Below, piece after piece: positions 1-9,032 of a stretch of DNA of 64,000 bases (positions are counted from its first letter, which is position 1; each line of letters starts with the position of its first letter). Under the pieces are notes generated by a model. That model was not told the DNA's origin. It did no database searches and was given only the letters and a program-made list of their open reading frames with translations. This stretch comes from Anaerolinea sp. (lineage in GTDB: Bacteria; Chloroflexota; Anaerolineae; Anaerolineales; Villigracilaceae): the NCBI GenBank assembly GCA_020723805.1, contig DYID01000001.1:1-64000 (forward strand), in the 5' to 3' direction. Both the position numbers and the translations under genes were made by a program.

Positions 1-3000
1 TGGCGGTGCCGTCGGTGTAACTCAAGGTCACGCCCGATGCGCCCGCGTTGCCGGAAAGGGTGAAGGAAGAGACACAGGTGTAAGCGCGAATGTTATCCAG
101 CCACCAGCCCCAGGCGGCGCCTGTATCGTCCAAGCCCATGCGCCAGCGGAAGGTGACCGTCTTGCCTGCCAGCGAGGACAAGTCCAGGCGCGTGCTGATA
201 TATCCGTGGCTGGTTCCGACGAAAGCAGCACGTCCCTTGAGGGGGTTGTTCCAGTTTGGATAGATCGTACCGCGATAGCCGTTGTGCGTCATCAGCGAAC
301 CGGCATCCACCCAGGTGGTGCCATTGTTGATGCTATATTCCAGCACGCCGCCATCCCAGTAATAGGGCAGGTCTGTCTCGAAATCATAAGCATGAGCAAA
401 GTGCAGGAAGGCGTTGGCAGGAACGACGAAGGATGTTAATCGTGCAGTGGCGTCAGTGATGGCGGGGGGATAATCATCTGCATAGAGCGAGTGACTGCCC
501 GATTGGACGAAAGGTCCATAGGGCGAATCCCACTGCCAGCGGACGTAGGAGCCGTTGTTGAACGTCCAGTTGGATGTGCCGTTTTCGAGGTCATCGGTAA
601 AGAAGAAACTGGGATAGGTGCCGGAGGTGGTGCAGAGCGGAGCGTCGGTGTTGAAGTTCGGGGCGGGCTGGGCGTTCATTTCCACGGCGTCGAGCGCGTC
701 TTTGACTTCGACACAGTCAGCGGAGGTGATGCCCTTGGTGCCAATCAGGTTGGTGCAGGCTTGCTGGAGGGCGTAGTAGAGGTCGGAGTAATCGGCGCCG
801 GAGGAAAGCAGGTTGGTATTTGCTTCGTAGTAGATGGCGGCGGTCTTGGTCCAACCGAGGGCGGTGACGGTTCTACCGTTGAACGCGCCGCCGTCCACCA
901 TCAGGGAGACTGCTTTGTTGTTGACGCCGCTATTGGTATGCACGCCGCCGTTATCACTTTCGCCTTCATAGTAGTTGGGGCTGGACATGCGGTCGGGATC
1001 ACCGAATGCCAGCGGGTTGCTCATGCTGCGGACTGCCCCAAGCCCGCTGGTATCCTCGCCCAGCAGCCAGCGGACGGTCACGTCGTCGTTCCCCTGCCCG
1101 TTGGTCTGGTCGTAGTATTCGCCCCACAGGTCGGAGAAGGACTCGCTGATGGCGCCGGATTGATAGTAGTAGAACAGGTTGGATTCATATTGGGTGACGC
1201 CATGGGTCAATTCGTGCGCCACAATGTCGTCGGCAAGGGCGAAGCCGTAGGCGCTCCCGTAGACCATCTGCGCGCCATCCCAGAAGGCATTGCCGTAGGG
1301 ACAGGGGAAGGCTGGGTCGCAGTATTGCACGGTTGAAATGATTGTCATCCCATTGTTATTTATGCTGTCACGGTTGAAGTTGTTGGCGTAAAAGTAGTAG
1401 GTGCCAATGGCGTATTTATGAGCGCCATCCGCATGGGGGTTATTTCCGTTGGTGCAATTGGGTTGGTTTTGGTTGCAGAGAAAGTCGCCGGGGAGTGATG
1501 ATGTGTTGTTTGCTGTGTAAGTGTTGACTTGCACGCCGTTGTTAAGCTGGAAATCTGCCGAACTGGCAACTCCATCTACTGTTGCCTTCACTACGTAACT
1601 GCCGTTTATATTGTTGGATATAAAAGCAGAAGCGGTTGCAATACCACTTGAGTCCGTAACTGCTGTCGTGGTATTCGTATTCGTGTCAGCAAAGGTTCCG
1701 CTGGCTCCACTTGCCGGCGCCATAAAGGTGACTGTTTTTCCGCTCAACGGCTGTCCCAAATAGTTTGTTACCTTTGCTTTTAAAGGTTGCCTGAACGGAG
1801 TCAACAACGGCACTGATTGATCTGAGCCGGATTCAACCAAAATTGATGCGGGGGCAAGAGGATCTAAATTCAAAATCAAAACGCCAACATTTGTGTTTAA
1901 AAATAATTTACTGTCGTCCGAATTAACTACACTGGGACCAAAAGAAGACACCGAAGGGATCGTTATCGTGGCTATTGTTGAATAATTCGTTGTGTCTACA
2001 AATTTCACCATTCCTGAATTACCAAGCACGGCAACACGTTTCTGGCTCTGAATCTCAACCAAATAACCTGAACCATTAAATGAGCCAAGTTGTGTACTTA
2101 ATGAGAGATCTAAGGGGTTCGACCAAATTTGCCCTGTGCTTGTGAACACCTTGCTTTCATCTTTTAAGAGTATGTACGTGCCCGCCGTAAAGCCTGACGT
2201 ATGTTGTGTGGATGTTGGATCAGGTATTGTGTCCGTTGTAACATTGAATTTGTACAACTTGTTCGGGAAAAACTGCTCATTAGCAAAGAGATAGTTCTTG
2301 TCGGATGAAATCGCAAGCGAGGGACCTGCTCGGATAATGAAACTTGATTTGCTAACATTTGTATGTGTCGTGGTGTCAATAACATGAATGCGTTCAATCC
2401 CAAATGAATACGGGCTCCCGCTCGAATACAAGCGTCCAGGGCGACCGTATTTAACATCGAAGGGAAAATCGCTTTCTTCTGGAATGACTGTGGCTGACAA
2501 AGAAAGTGATGTTGTATCAATGAAAGCAATTTGATTTGCCCCATTGAGTGCGACAGCAAGCTCACTTCCATCCGAACTAAGGTCCATCCCCATTGGGGCT
2601 GCGCCATTGGTCATGCGAATCTCGGTAACTACTTGTAGAGTGGTTGATGAGATAACATCAATTTTATGGCCAGTAGTATCTGCTCCATACAAGACCCCAT
2701 GTGTCTCATCAAGGACAAGGTCTGAATATGGCAAAGAGCCTGTTGGGAATGCTGCAGGTGTTCCGGGAGGAAAGGATGTTAGATTAATAGCAACAATTCC
2801 ATTACCAGTACTGACAAACAACTTGTTACCATTGGACTGCGCAGTCAGTGTCCCTAGTGGTCCCTGTAATGGATAAGTTGAAAGAGGGTAAAAGTTATCA
2901 ACGCTGATGAAGATGACGCTATTAAGGGCAGATGATGCTACTGCGATTGCATTACGACCGGGAATATAGGCTACTTCACCATTGACACCCGTGGAGCCGA

Positions 3001-4435
3001 TTTTTGCCGCCAAATTAGAGGTCCATACTTGTCCAGTGTCTGTGAACACATAGCCATTGACAGGGTCGACAATATGCATCTTCGCCGATAAAACGGATGT
3101 ATGTGGGGTGCTCGTTGGATTAGGAATAATATCTGTTGAAACATCGTATTTGTAAATTTTTTGAGGTGAAAAGTTGGCATCATTGGCATAAAGGGTGTTT
3201 TTATCAGCTGAAATTGACAACCTCGGCGCAGATCTGACGATATGTGATGACTTACCTATTTCTGCATGTGAACTCGTGTCAATAATGTGGATATAGTCGA
3301 ATCCGCTCGAGTCTGGATTGCCAGTTGAATAAAGACGTCCCGGCCGACCGTAAATAACGTCCCATGGTTTGTTAGGACCTACAGTTACATTCGGTATTAC
3401 TGTGGCTATTATTGCTCCGCTATCAGGGTTGATGAATATTATAGAACCCGCTCCACTTTGTGCAATTGCTAATTCGTTTCCATCTGGACTAAGGGCGATT
3501 CCTTTCGGATTCGCTCCACTTACCAACACAATGCTTTTTACTAATTGTAAAGTTGTCATAGATATAACATCTATTTTGTTGCCCGTAGAGTCAGAACCAT
3601 AAATCCAACCACGAGATTCATCAAGGGCAATCTCAAAATAAAGGGGCCAACTCGTTGTTTGTAATAACGCTGTGTTTGGGCGGTTTTCCCAAGTAGGTGA
3701 TAATGGCATCCACGCCGTGTCAATCTGATTGAAATGCAGGCTGATGCTTCCCCGCTCGGCGTTGACCAACACCAGTTCGCGCACGGGGATGTCCTTGTTT
3801 TTCGCGGTCACTTCCATGCGCCAGACCAGTTCCGCAGGGCGGGTACTGGGGCGCAGGAGACTTTCGTCATAAATCCACAGTTCCGGTGTGGAGACGACAA
3901 AGTCTTCGGGGGCGCGCTGGTACCACTTTGCCAGCGCCTGAAGGGCAGTCTCTGCCGCTTGTGCAGAATCAACTTTCGGCGCGGTAGGAAGCGAGAGAGT
4001 CGTCGAGACTTCCCCGTTCATCGAGTACAGGTCGCCTCGCTCGTTCGTGTTCACAATCAATTCCCCGCCCATGACGGGAACGCCGTTGTACTTTTGCTGA
4101 TAGCGGGCGGTCACGCGTCCATCCTCGGACCGAACGACGCTCATCTCCGAAAGGTCGCGCGCGGGGTTCTTCAATCCAAATTCGGGCGCAAACCGATTGG
4201 CTAATGCCCGCGCTGGATCCTGCGGACGGGCAAACGTGCCGAGGGCACGGATGGCAGACACGGCGCGTCCGCTCTCTGGACCGATGAAACTGACGCGTCC
4301 GCTTTGGGGGTTGACCTGGCGTTTGATTCCATCGCCGCTCTGCGCCAGCACAGCCGACGGCTGGACAGCCGAGAACAGCAGGGTCAATACAGCAACGATG
4401 GTCAGAATGCGGTTGAATTTTGATGTTGTGAACAT
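1..4435 (-). CDS. Secreted M4 (thermolysin-type) metalloprotease with inserted beta-propeller-like repeats, partial
   Basis: Reading frame open from the ATG at 4435 to the left window edge (about 1478 codons, C-terminus missing). Signal peptide about residues 1-31 (VLAQ cleavage region). A fungalysin/thermolysin-type propeptide follows (about 40-220). Next come two homologous blocks of about 300 residues rich in YncE/SMP-like motifs (GNKIDVIS and GHKIDVIS, YGRPGRLYS in both). A Big_1-like Ig domain spans about 860-960. The M4 catalytic domain has HELTH at residues 1074-1078 (nt 1202-1216) and the downstream GAISESFSD helix carrying the third zinc ligand. A C-terminal jelly-roll-like region begins near residue 1265. 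Family role: zinc endoprotease acting outside the cell. The ORF is preceded by GGGAG about 8 nt upstream. The propeller and Ig insertion between propeptide and protease is unusual for M4 enzymes. Confidence 0.9.
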   Translation of the reverse strand, partial: MFTTSKFNRILTIVAVLTLLFSAVQPSAVLAQSGDGIKRQVNPQSGRVSFIGPESGRAVSAIRALGTFARPQDPARALANRFAPEFGLKNPARDLSEMSVVRSEDGRVTARYQQKYNGVPVMGGELIVNTNERGDLYSMNGEVSTTLSLPTAPKVDSAQAAETALQALAKWYQRAPEDFVVSTPELWIYDESLLRPSTRPAELVWRMEVTAKNKDIPVRELVLVNAERGSISLHFNQIDTAWMPLSPTWENRPNTALLQTTSWPLYFEIALDESRGWIYGSDSTGNKIDVISMTTLQLVKSIVLVSGANPKGIALSPDGNELAIAQSGAGSIIFINPDSGAIIATVIPNVTVGPNKPWDVIYGRPGRLYSTGNPDSSGFDYIHIIDTSSHAEIGKSSHIVRSAPRLSISADKNTLYANDANFSPQKIYKYDVSTDIIPNPTSTPHTSVLSAKMHIVDPVNGYVFTDTGQVWTSNLAAKIGSTGVNGEVAYIPGRNAIAVASSALNSVIFISVDNFYPLSTYPLQGPLGTLTAQSNGNKLFVSTGNGIVAINLTSFPPGTPAAFPTGSLPYSDLVLDETHGVLYGADTTGHKIDVISSTTLQVVTEIRMTNGAAPMGMDLSSDGSELAVALNGANQIAFIDTTSLSLSATVIPEESDFPFDVKYGRPGRLYSSGSPYSFGIERIHVIDTTTHTNVSKSSFIIRAGPSLAISSDKNYLFANEQFFPNKLYKFNVTTDTIPDPTSTQHTSGFTAGTYILLKDESKVFTSTGQIWSNPLDLSLSTQLGSFNGSGYLVEIQSQKRVAVLGNSGMVKFVDTTNYSTIATITIPSVSSFGPSVVNSDDSKLFLNTNVGVLILNLDPLAPASILVESGSDQSVPLLTPFRQPLKAKVTNYLGQPLSGKTVTFMAPASGASGTFADTNTNTTTAVTDSSGIATASAFISNNINGSYVVKATVDGVASSADFQLNNGVQVNTYTANNTSSLPGDFLCNQNQPNCTNGNNPHADGAHKYAIGTYYFYANNFNRDSINNNGMTIISTVQYCDPAFPCPYGNAFWDGAQMVYGSAYGFALADDIVAHELTHGVTQYESNLFYYYQSGAISESFSDLWGEYYDQTNGQGNDDVTVRWLLGEDTSGLGAVRSMSNPLAFGDPDRMSSPNYYEGESDNGGVHTNSGVNNKAVSLMVDGGAFNGRTVTALGWTKTAAIYYEANTNLLSSGADYSDLYYALQQACTNLIGTKGITSADCVEVKDALDAVEMNAQPAPNFNTDAPLCTTSGTYPSFFFTDDLENGTSNWTFNNGSYVRWQWDSPYGPFVQSGSHSLYADDYPPAITDATARLTSFVVPANAFLHFAHAYDFETDLPYYWDGGVLEYSINNGTTWVDAGSLMTHNGYRGTIYPNWNNPLKGRAAFVGTSHGYISTRLDLSSLAGKTVTFRWRMGLDDTGAAWGWWLDNIRAYTCVSSFTLSGNAGASGVTLSYTDGTA

Positions 4436-4511
4436 GGCGAATTCTCCCAGGGGGATTTTCCCCCTTCACATTTGATTCATGCGGATTTCCCGCCTGAAGA
4501 AGTTTTTTTCT

Positions 4512-4541
4512 ATTATAGGCATTTTTTGTCCGGCTTTACAA
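4512..4541 (-). promoter_or_regulatory. Putative promoter of the M4 protease gene
   Basis: On the minus strand TATAAT (4512-4517) is preceded, 18 nt upstream, by TTGTAA (4536-4541). The predicted 5' UTR is about 65 nt and contains a GGGGG-AAAAT-CCCCC hairpin just before the Shine-Dalgarno sequence. Confidence 0.45.
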
Positions 4542-4699
4542 GATGTGTTGTGTCACAGTTTTGTTACAACAAAAAGCGCCAAGCGGTTGGAAATTTTCTA
4601 TTGCGGATTTCGCGGATGCTGCCGTTGTTTGCGAAGGCGGTAATTCATTTGAAGTACCCTATGCCCGAAATTTTCCTCTTTTTTATGCCGACTGACTTT

Positions 4700-4727
4700 T
4701 TGCGCATGGCAGTTCGCGGATTATACT
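4700..4727 (+). promoter_or_regulatory. Putative promoter of the TauE-like gene
   Basis: TTGCGC (4700-4705), 16-nt spacer, TATACT (4722-4727); the start codon at 4750 is preceded by AAAGGAAAA, a plausible ribosome-binding site. Confidence 0.4.
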
Positions 4728-4749
4728 TGGCGCAAAGGAAAACTTCATC

Positions 4750-5514
4750 ATGCTCACACCTCTCCACTACATCTTCGTTGCGCTTGCTGCGCTGGGGGCG
4801 GGAGCGGTCAACGCCCTCGCCGGCGGCGGGACGCTCATCACCTTTCCCACACTGACCTTTTTAGGCGTCCCCGCTGTCGCCGCCAATGTGACCAACACCG
4901 TTGCGCTTTGTCCCGGTTATTTCGGTGGAACTTTGGCGCAATGGAATGACCTGAAAGGGCAGAAAGGCAGGTTGTGGTTGATTGTCCCTGCCAGCATCAT
5001 TGGCGGGTTGATTGGCGGCTGGCTGCTCTTGCAAACGGGCGAAAAACTCTTTCGCAATCTGGTGCCTTATCTTATTTTATTGGCGTCGGCTCTGCTGGCG
5101 GTTCAGGACCCCGTCCGTGCCTGGCTGACGCGGCGGATGACCTCCGGGCAGGGGAAACAGTTGGAACAGATTACCTGGCTCCCTGTTATGCTGGCATCGG
5201 TGTATGGCGGGTATTTCGGGGCGGGGCTGAGCGTGATTGTTCTCTCCGCCTTGGGGTTGACGCTCGAAGACACGCTCACGCGTCTCAACGCGCTCAAACA
5301 GGCGGTGGCTTTTTCGGTCAATATCGCCGCCGCGGTGTACTTTCTGTTTTCGGGGCAGGTGCTATGGTCTGCCGCTTTGGTGATGGCGGTCGGCGCTTTG
5401 CTCGGCGGCTGGCTGGGCGGCAGACTGGCAGGCAGAATCAAACCGTCCACGCTGAGGTGGACGGTGGTGACAATCGGCGTGATTGTTTCCATCGTTTATT
5501 TTGTGCGGAGATAG
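4750..5514 (+). CDS. TauE/SafE-family membrane permease
   Basis: 254 residues, about eight predicted membrane segments. The N-terminal half carries a Gly/Ala-rich segment ([12 protein letters not shown]) followed by [12 protein letters not shown], and the second half repeats the topology ([20 protein letters not shown]), the internal duplication typical of the TauE/SafE/YfcA family. Members move sulfite, sulfoacetate or other small organic anions across the cytoplasmic membrane. Substrate cannot be read from sequence. It stands alone, with its own promoter, and is followed by a repeat-rich gap. Length fits the family (about 250). Confidence 0.88.
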   Translation: MLTPLHYIFVALAALGAGAVNALAGGGTLITFPTLTFLGVPAVAANVTNTVALCPGYFGGTLAQWNDLKGQKGRLWLIVPASIIGGLIGGWLLLQTGEKLFRNLVPYLILLASALLAVQDPVRAWLTRRMTSGQGKQLEQITWLPVMLASVYGGYFGAGLSVIVLSALGLTLEDTLTRLNALKQAVAFSVNIAAAVYFLFSGQVLWSAALVMAVGALLGGWLGGRLAGRIKPSTLRWTVVTIGVIVSIVYFVRR

Positions 5515-5630
5515 CATGTCCAAGTGCGTCCGACGCTGGAGAGCGTCTCTTTCGCATTGGCGAATGGTTTCAAAACTATCCGTAGCGGCGACTTTAGTCG
5601 CTTCTGGGCTCAAATTTCTTAATAACTTAT

Positions 5631-5730
5631 GTTACGCGGTAGCGCGAGATTCTTGTCCTGAGCCTGCCGAAGGGTATCTCGCGTTTTCAGGCGACATGAA
5701 TGTCGCGCTACGAAGAAACTGCGTAAGGTG
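5631..5730 (+). repeat. Dispersed palindromic repeat family A, copy 1 (with nested insert)
   Basis: Starts GTTACGCGGTAGCGCGAGAT and ends CTACGAAGAAACTGCGTAAG, so the ends are inverted (TTACGC/GCGTAA). Compared with copies at 46227, 48377 and 57132, a second palindrome (TCTTGTCCTGAGCC and TGCCGAAGGGT) replaces the 2-nt centre of the GAGAT-ATCTC hairpin. Flanked by a third palindromic motif (GACTTTAGTC at about 5590, TGACTAAAGTC at about 5744). Confidence 0.75.
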
Positions 5731-5809
5731 TGTGAATAAATCAATGACTAAAGTCGTTCCTACAGCGAATCTGTGAGTTATAGAATTTATCGAGATGTGC
5801 TGCGCTTGC

Positions 5810-6163
5810 TCAAGCGTTTTTGCGTCCCGGCACGGGCATCACTGCCGTGTCGTCAAAGAGCGAATCGGTATAGGTTCGCTTCGGCGCGGACGGTCGAATT
5901 GCAGGCGGACGCCAGTTGGCAACGATATACTGGTGCACGTCGGGCAGGTGATGCTTCAAAAGAGACATTGCCCGGGCGTACTGGGCGTATGCCGCGCCGT
6001 TCAATCCCTGCGGTTTTCTCAGCCCGGCATGGATCGCGCCAGCCAGCGCCAGGGCTTCCTGCGGTGTCATCTCGCGCCTTTCCAGCAGGGATTGGAACAG
6101 GGATAACAAGTCCGACGCGGTGGCGGGCTGGGATAACGCCTTGAACGATTCGAGATTGGGCAT
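5810..6163 (-). CDS. Small hypothetical protein
   Basis: About 117 residues from ATG 6163; a GTG at 6172 in the same frame would add three residues and overlap the upstream stop. Mostly helical, no membrane segment. The first half reads NLESFKALSQPATASDLLSL and later REEMTPQEAL-like helices, the C-terminus is basic and proline-rich. I do not recognise a family. It follows the gene ending at 6166 with essentially no gap, so the two are probably cotranscribed and may act together. Confidence 0.6.
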   Translation of the reverse strand: MPNLESFKALSQPATASDLLSLFQSLLERREMTPQEALALAGAIHAGLRKPQGLNGAAYAQYARAMSLLKHHLPDVHQYIVANWRPPAIRPSAPKRTYTDSLFDDTAVMPVPGRKNA

Positions 6164-6165
6164 GA

Positions 6166-6447
6166 TCAGCACACTTCCCCGTCTTCGTCCACGTAGCAGT
6201 AATCGCCCTGGAACAACTGCCAGTCACGCCACAGTTTTGCCAGTTCTCTGAGGTAGGCAGGAATGTCCGCGCCGCTGACGACCCGTTCGTTGTTCGTCAG
6301 CACCGGCAGGGACGCTCCCATTCCGAACAGGGTCGCGGCTTCCTTTGTTTCAATCACCACGCGCTCATAGCCGAGCGCCATGTCGCGGAACTCGGCTTCG
6401 ATGGCGTCGGCTTGTGGGCTGTGCGCTTCACGGTAGAGTTTGATCAT
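6166..6447 (-). CDS. Small hypothetical protein, possibly thioredoxin-fold
   Basis: 93 residues from ATG 6447. The longer frame back to 6528 is rejected because TATAAT lies at 6469-6474 on this strand and would fall inside it. Sequence begins MIKLYREAHSPQADAIEAEF and later has LPVLTNNERVVSG-DIPAYL, an order (strand, SPxA helix, then a Pro before a strand and a terminal helix) that recalls glutaredoxin-like folds, but there is no CxxC; the only cysteines are near the C-terminus. The fold call is an inference. Divergent from the DUF6504-like gene. Confidence 0.6.
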   Translation of the reverse strand: MIKLYREAHSPQADAIEAEFRDMALGYERVVIETKEAATLFGMGASLPVLTNNERVVSGADIPAYLRELAKLWRDWQLFQGDYCYVDEDGEVC

Positions 6448-6486
6448 CGTTTGTCTTTCTGGAGTAAGATTATACCCGCATCGTCC

Positions 6487-6849
6487 ATGGAACTCGTCCC
6501 GCTTCACTTTCTCGACCAGCCGATTCAACCTCTCTTCGATGCGCCTCCCGCCCTCGAAAAGACGCCCGATTGCCCAAACGGATTCATCTGGGAAGGCAAG
6601 ACCTATCGCGTGACCGAAATGCTCTCCTCATGGAGCGACTTCAAGCGGCGCGGACGGATGGCGCAAAATATGCGTCCCGCTCATGCGGCGGCTGCTGCCT
6701 CACGCGGGTCGTTGAACGTGGGACGGTTCTACTTCCGCGTGCGGGTGGATTCGGGACAGGTGTTCGACATTTATTACGACAGAGCCATGAAGAGCGTGGA
6801 CGACCGCAAGGGTCAGTGGTTTGTATATCGGGAGATGGGAGAAGGCTGA
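6487..6849 (+). CDS. DUF6504-like small protein
   Basis: 120 residues from ATG 6487 (MELVPLHFLDQPI). The longer frame from 6412 runs into the divergent gene and its promoter and is rejected. Core features: GFIWEGKTYRVTEMLSSW, then a basic stretch, then GRFYFRVRVDSGQVFDIYYD, and a final W. This WEG-YRV-W plus FRVRV-FDIYYDR pattern matches small DUF6504-type proteins of actinobacteria and Chloroflexota of unknown role. Its stop TGA overlaps the next ATG by one base (TGATG), so it is translationally coupled to the CPBP protease gene. Confidence 0.75.
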   Translation: MELVPLHFLDQPIQPLFDAPPALEKTPDCPNGFIWEGKTYRVTEMLSSWSDFKRRGRMAQNMRPAHAAAAASRGSLNVGRFYFRVRVDSGQVFDIYYDRAMKSVDDRKGQWFVYREMGEG

Positions 6850-7562
6850 TGGAACAGGATCAACTATCGGCGGCGAAAGAAGCGGCGTATGCCGTCCCCT
6901 GGAAGCCAATGGATCATTGGGTCGGCATCCTCCTGCTGGCATTGATAGATGCGGCTTTGTTTGTCTCCGTCTCGCAGGGCGCGGGCGCCCAACTCGCGCA
7001 AAACGCCGGGCTGATCCTGATTCAACTGGCGTACCTCCTGCCTCTGGTCGTCGTCTTTGCTTATCGGCGCATTCATCCCAAAGCGCTTGGGTTTGGCAGG
7101 TTCCAATGGAGCGCGCTCGGCATCGGCTGCGGGCTTCTGCCTCTGGCGTATGTGGTGATCCTGGCGCACAACGTTCTCCTCATGCTGTTGGGCGTGGATA
7201 CGCAGGGTGTCCGCGTTTTGGAGTTGTTCTCTGCGCTCGAATCGCCGCTGTGGTTCATGCTGGTTGGCGTCATCTTTGCCCCGATGGTCGAGGAACTCTT
7301 CTTTCGCGGCTTTCTCTTTCAGGGGTTTCGCCGGCAATATGGCTGGGTCAAGGGAGCATTATTCAGTTCGCTCATCTTCGGCGCGGCGCACCTCGACCTC
7401 ACCGCCTTCCTCCCGACCGCCGTCCTCGGTTTTCTGCTTGCCTACCTGTATCACCGCACCAACTCGGTTTGGGTTCCCATCCTCCTGCACGTGCTGGTCA
7501 ATGCCTTTGGGTTGTGCGCCGCCTATGCAACTACGCAACTGCCGGGCGTTATTCCCGGGTGA
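6849..7562 (+). CDS. CPBP-family intramembrane metalloprotease
   Basis: 237 residues with about seven membrane segments. The three diagnostic motifs are in order: EELFFRG (EExxxR), FGAAHLD (FxxxH) and HVLVN (HxxxN/B). These bind the catalytic metal in the Rce1/Abi (CPBP) family. Bacterial members cut membrane-anchored substrates or are linked to bacteriocin immunity; the actual substrate is unknown. Start chosen at ATG 6849 because it overlaps the stop of the upstream gene. The 3' end overlaps the convergent NDH-2 gene by 14 bp. Confidence 0.9.
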   Translation: MEQDQLSAAKEAAYAVPWKPMDHWVGILLLALIDAALFVSVSQGAGAQLAQNAGLILIQLAYLLPLVVVFAYRRIHPKALGFGRFQWSALGIGCGLLPLAYVVILAHNVLLMLLGVDTQGVRVLELFSALESPLWFMLVGVIFAPMVEELFFRGFLFQGFRRQYGWVKGALFSSLIFGAAHLDLTAFLPTAVLGFLLAYLYHRTNSVWVPILLHVLVNAFGLCAAYATTQLPGVIPG

Positions 7563-8799
7563 TGAGCCGCACCTGGTTGTCGTAGAAGAAATATTCCCAC
7601 GCCCAGTTGATAAGCACCGTCAGGCGATTGCGAAAACCGATGATGCGGTAGATGTGCAGCCCCACCCAAATCAGCCATGCCAGCAGCCCGCTGAACGACC
7701 ATCCCCAAATCCGTGCCACTGCCGCATTGCGCCCAATCGTTGCGAGCAAGCCGGGGTCCTTGTAGCGGAACGGCTTTGGCTCCCTGCCCTCGATGACATG
7801 CAGGATGTTCTCCGCCGCCGCCTTTCCCTGCTGGATTGCCACCGTCGAGAGCATGGGAAGCGGCTGACCGTTCCCGTTTTCGAGATATGCCGCGTCACCG
7901 GTGACGTACACCTCAGGGTGACCCGGCAACTGTAACGTCGCCGCGCTTCTCACCCGACCTGAACCTGCCGCCTCCACCCCCAGCCTTTTCGTAACCTCAG
8001 CCGCTTTCACGCCTGCCGTCCAGATGAGCGTGTAGCTCGGAATCTCCGTCCCATCCGCCAGCAGAACGCGCTGACCGTTGTAATCCGTCAGCCGCGCGCC
8101 GAAGCGGACGTCCACATTTTTCTTTTGCAATAACCTGAGCGTCGCCTTGCGCAGTTCGTCGGGGTAACTGGCGATGAGGGCATTCCCCGCCTCGAGCAAA
8201 AGCACACGCGCCTCGCGGATATTTAGTTCGGGATACTCCTTCCGCATTACGTGCGAAATCAACTCTGCCAGCGCGCCGGAGGTTTCCACGCCGGTCGGTC
8301 CACCGCCCACCACGACAAAGGTCAGCATGGCGCGGCGTTTTTCCTCGTCCGCTTCACGGCTGGCTTTCTCGAACATCTCCAAAAGGTGATTGCGTGTGGC
8401 GACCGCGCTTTCGATGTCCTTGATTTGGAAGCCGTGTTCCCGTACCGACTCCATGCCGAAGAAGTTCGTCTCACCCCCTACGGCAAGGATGAGGAAATCG
8501 TATGCGACAACCGAGCCGTTCAATTTGACGTACTTGACATCGAAGTCAATCGAGGTCACTTCGCCCATCTGGAAGGTCAGGTTCTTCTGCTTGCGGAAGA
8601 TGGTACGCAGGGGGTAGGCAATCTGCGAAGGGACAAGCCCGGCAATGGCAACCTGATAGAGCAGGGGTTGGAAGAGATGATAGTTGTTTTTGTCCACGAG
8701 CGTGATGCGGACGGGAGCATTTTTGAGACGTTTGGCGGCGGTCAGCCCGGCGAAGCCGGCACCGACAATGACGACGTGGGGGAGTTGTCTGACGTTCAT
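7549..8799 (-). CDS. ndh: Type II NADH dehydrogenase-like FAD oxidoreductase
   Basis: 416 residues. N-terminal FAD-binding Rossmann motif VIVGAGFAGLTAAKRL, a DKNNYHLFQPLLYQVA segment typical of NDH-2, a second Rossmann motif VVVGGGPTGVETSGAL for NAD(P)H, and the late TGDAAYLENGNGQPLPML motif. The C-terminal 60 residues contain a hydrophobic Trp-rich helix suited to membrane attachment. Expected role: oxidise NADH and reduce quinone without proton pumping. Shine-Dalgarno AGGAA precedes ATG 8799. Strong promoter candidate upstream. Confidence 0.9.
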   Translation of the reverse strand: MNVRQLPHVVIVGAGFAGLTAAKRLKNAPVRITLVDKNNYHLFQPLLYQVAIAGLVPSQIAYPLRTIFRKQKNLTFQMGEVTSIDFDVKYVKLNGSVVAYDFLILAVGGETNFFGMESVREHGFQIKDIESAVATRNHLLEMFEKASREADEEKRRAMLTFVVVGGGPTGVETSGALAELISHVMRKEYPELNIREARVLLLEAGNALIASYPDELRKATLRLLQKKNVDVRFGARLTDYNGQRVLLADGTEIPSYTLIWTAGVKAAEVTKRLGVEAAGSGRVRSAATLQLPGHPEVYVTGDAAYLENGNGQPLPMLSTVAIQQGKAAAENILHVIEGREPKPFRYKDPGLLATIGRNAAVARIWGWSFSGLLAWLIWVGLHIYRIIGFRNRLTVLINWAWEYFFYDNQVRLITRE

Positions 8800-8873
8800 G
8801 AGTTCCTGCTTTCTTGTGTCTTGGTCCTCTCGCCGGCAGCGGAGGTTTTAATTGTGAAATTATTCACTTTTAT

Positions 8874-8901
8874 TTTATACCAAGACGGTCTGAATTGTCA
8901 A
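8874..8901 (-). promoter_or_regulatory. Promoter of the NDH-2 gene
   Basis: Minus strand TTGACA (8896-8901), 16-nt spacer, TATAAA (8874-8879); about 70 nt 5' UTR before ATG 8799. Confidence 0.6.
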
Positions 8902-9032
8902 TTTGTTCCCCAGTTTCGTAACTTGGAGTAGTTTGCGCTCTCTAACGCAATGGGGCAGCGCGCAGCCGCTTACAAACAAAAAGCGACGGGGAAAGCCGTC
9001 GCTCAAGGTGTGCCAAATCGAGACCGGATCAA

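Larger units (their letters stand above)
4436..4749. other. Divergent intergenic region
   Basis: Gap between the M4 protease and the TauE-like gene. It holds the two outward promoters listed separately and A/T-rich sequence. I see no gene or RNA structure beyond the short hairpin in the protease 5' UTR. Confidence 0.6.

Noticed and set aside
491-1336. Long plus-strand open frame opposite the M4 protease
   Set aside because: It is the antisense of the HELTH-bearing catalytic domain; low-complexity Val/Gly-rich translation with no family motif.
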